Below are positions 63,836-64,000 of a DNA stretch of 64,000 nt, one piece after another. The first letter of the stretch is position 1; each line of letters starts with the position of its first letter. The notes under the pieces were generated by a model, which was given only the letters and a program-made list of their open reading frames with translations, was not told where the DNA came from and searched no databases. The stretch comes from CALZFJ01 sp964459845. Lineage in GTDB: Bacteria; Bacteroidota; Bacteroidia; Bacteroidales; Muribaculaceae. The position numbers and the translations under genes were made by a program. The stretch spans positions 18,432 through 82,431 of the forward strand of contig CAYWOC010000006.1 of NCBI GenBank assembly GCA_964459845.1, written 5' to 3'.

Positions 63836-64000
63836 TTATTCTTTACGTGGATCAATATATTTAGCGGCCTCCTCGAAACGTCCGTAGTGGCCTTTAGCTT
63901 TCTCTAATGCTTGCTCTGGAGTATCACCCTTCTTCAAGAAGTCTGTGAATTTGCCAAGGTGCAAGAACTCATAACCGATAACCTCATTGTTCTCGTCAAG
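63836..64000 (-). CDS. Iron-sulfur cluster assembly scaffold (NifU-like), C-terminal part
   Basis: The last 54 codons of a minus-strand gene that enters from the right edge. The visible end reads GYEFLHLGKFTDFLKKGDTP then EQALEKAKGHYGRFEEAAKY, matching the C-terminus of short NifU-like scaffold proteins that accompany GGGtGRT genes in Bacteroidales. The domain that binds the cluster is outside the window, so the call rests on this tail and on the neighbour. Two stop codons in tandem (TAA TAA) end the gene. Confidence 0.75.
   Translation of the reverse strand, partial: LDENNEVIGYEFLHLGKFTDFLKKGDTPEQALEKAKGHYGRFEEAAKYIDPRKE

Overview
The window reads as chromosomal core sequence from a member of the order Bacteroidales, possibly Muribaculaceae or a close relative. 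The genus is an inference from gene content, not from a marker gene. Supporting signs are the Bacteroidetes promoter form (TTTG, about 19-20 bases, TAnnTTTG) seen upstream of several genes, families largely confined to this phylum (DUF4494, DUF4492 next to cydA, GxDLY-type SGNH hydrolase), OmpA-type and glycine-zipper lipoproteins, and a fermentative anaerobe's enzyme set (pyruvate:ferredoxin oxidoreductase, pta-ackA, biotin-dependent carboxyltransferase) beside cytochrome bd. I see no rRNA, tRNA, CRISPR array, prophage or complete insertion sequence.

Layout. 1-222: 5' end of dxs (minus), then a small membrane protein. 665-4780 (plus): a dTDP-amino-sugar cassette (rfbB, rfbA, two tandem cupin ketoisomerases, a DegT aminotransferase). 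4972-7216 (minus): pta-ackA. 7353-8145 (minus): a Skp/OmpH-like lipoprotein and a tiny membrane protein. 8306-17616 (plus): pepD, an N-acetylmuramidase, a DUF349 protein, a serine hydrolase, a polyprenyl-phosphate sugar-1-P transferase and recQ. 17680-25087 (minus): AraC regulator, the large PFOR, then an M16 peptidase, a cyclophilin lipoprotein and a small unknown protein that form an operon. 25227-25877 (plus): cytidylate-kinase-like protein. 25852-29410 (minus): a frameshifted AlbA_2-domain gene, an SGNH hydrolase and two OmpA-family lipoproteins. 29501-36090 (minus): a compact six-gene glycan operon (flippase, aminotransferase, ATP-grasp ligase, epimerase, GT2, GT11-like), followed by a SanA-like gene. 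37327-40994: GNAT, C1B peptidase, DUF308 protein and a diacylglycerol-kinase-like protein. 41209-45952 (plus): glycogen operon (debranching enzyme, GT4, GH57). 46270-52427 (minus): OmpA barrel protein, transketolase, sugar MFS transporter, YggS and DUF4494. 52625-56324 (plus): DUF4492-cydA-cydB and yigZ. 56336-59190: a palindromic repeat family that brackets two secreted-protein genes. 59279-64000: rpmE2, the biotin carboxyltransferase, a CpsB-type phosphatase, and a GGGtGRT protein with the end of its NifU-like partner.

How the genes fit together. The dTDP-sugar cassette, the sugar-phosphate transferase at 14381, the flippase operon and the CpsB phosphatase are separate pieces that could serve the same surface-glycan assembly line. 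The nucleotide sugar would be made by the first cassette and placed on undecaprenyl phosphate by the transferase. It would then be extended and flipped by the second operon. PFOR, pta and ackA give pyruvate to acetate plus ATP; the biotin carboxyltransferase links pyruvate and C4 acids; cytochrome bd scavenges oxygen.

The most unusual items are: a cupin pair in which one member lacks a histidine of the HxH motif; a GT11-like enzyme without the usual HxRxxD motif inside a glycan operon that also carries an ATP-grasp ligase; a single-base frameshift in a homopolymer beside an 88-base palindrome; a 22-bp hairpin between tkt and ompA whose two mismatches become G-U pairs only in the transcribed strand; and the repeat-bracketed island at 56.3-59.2 kb.
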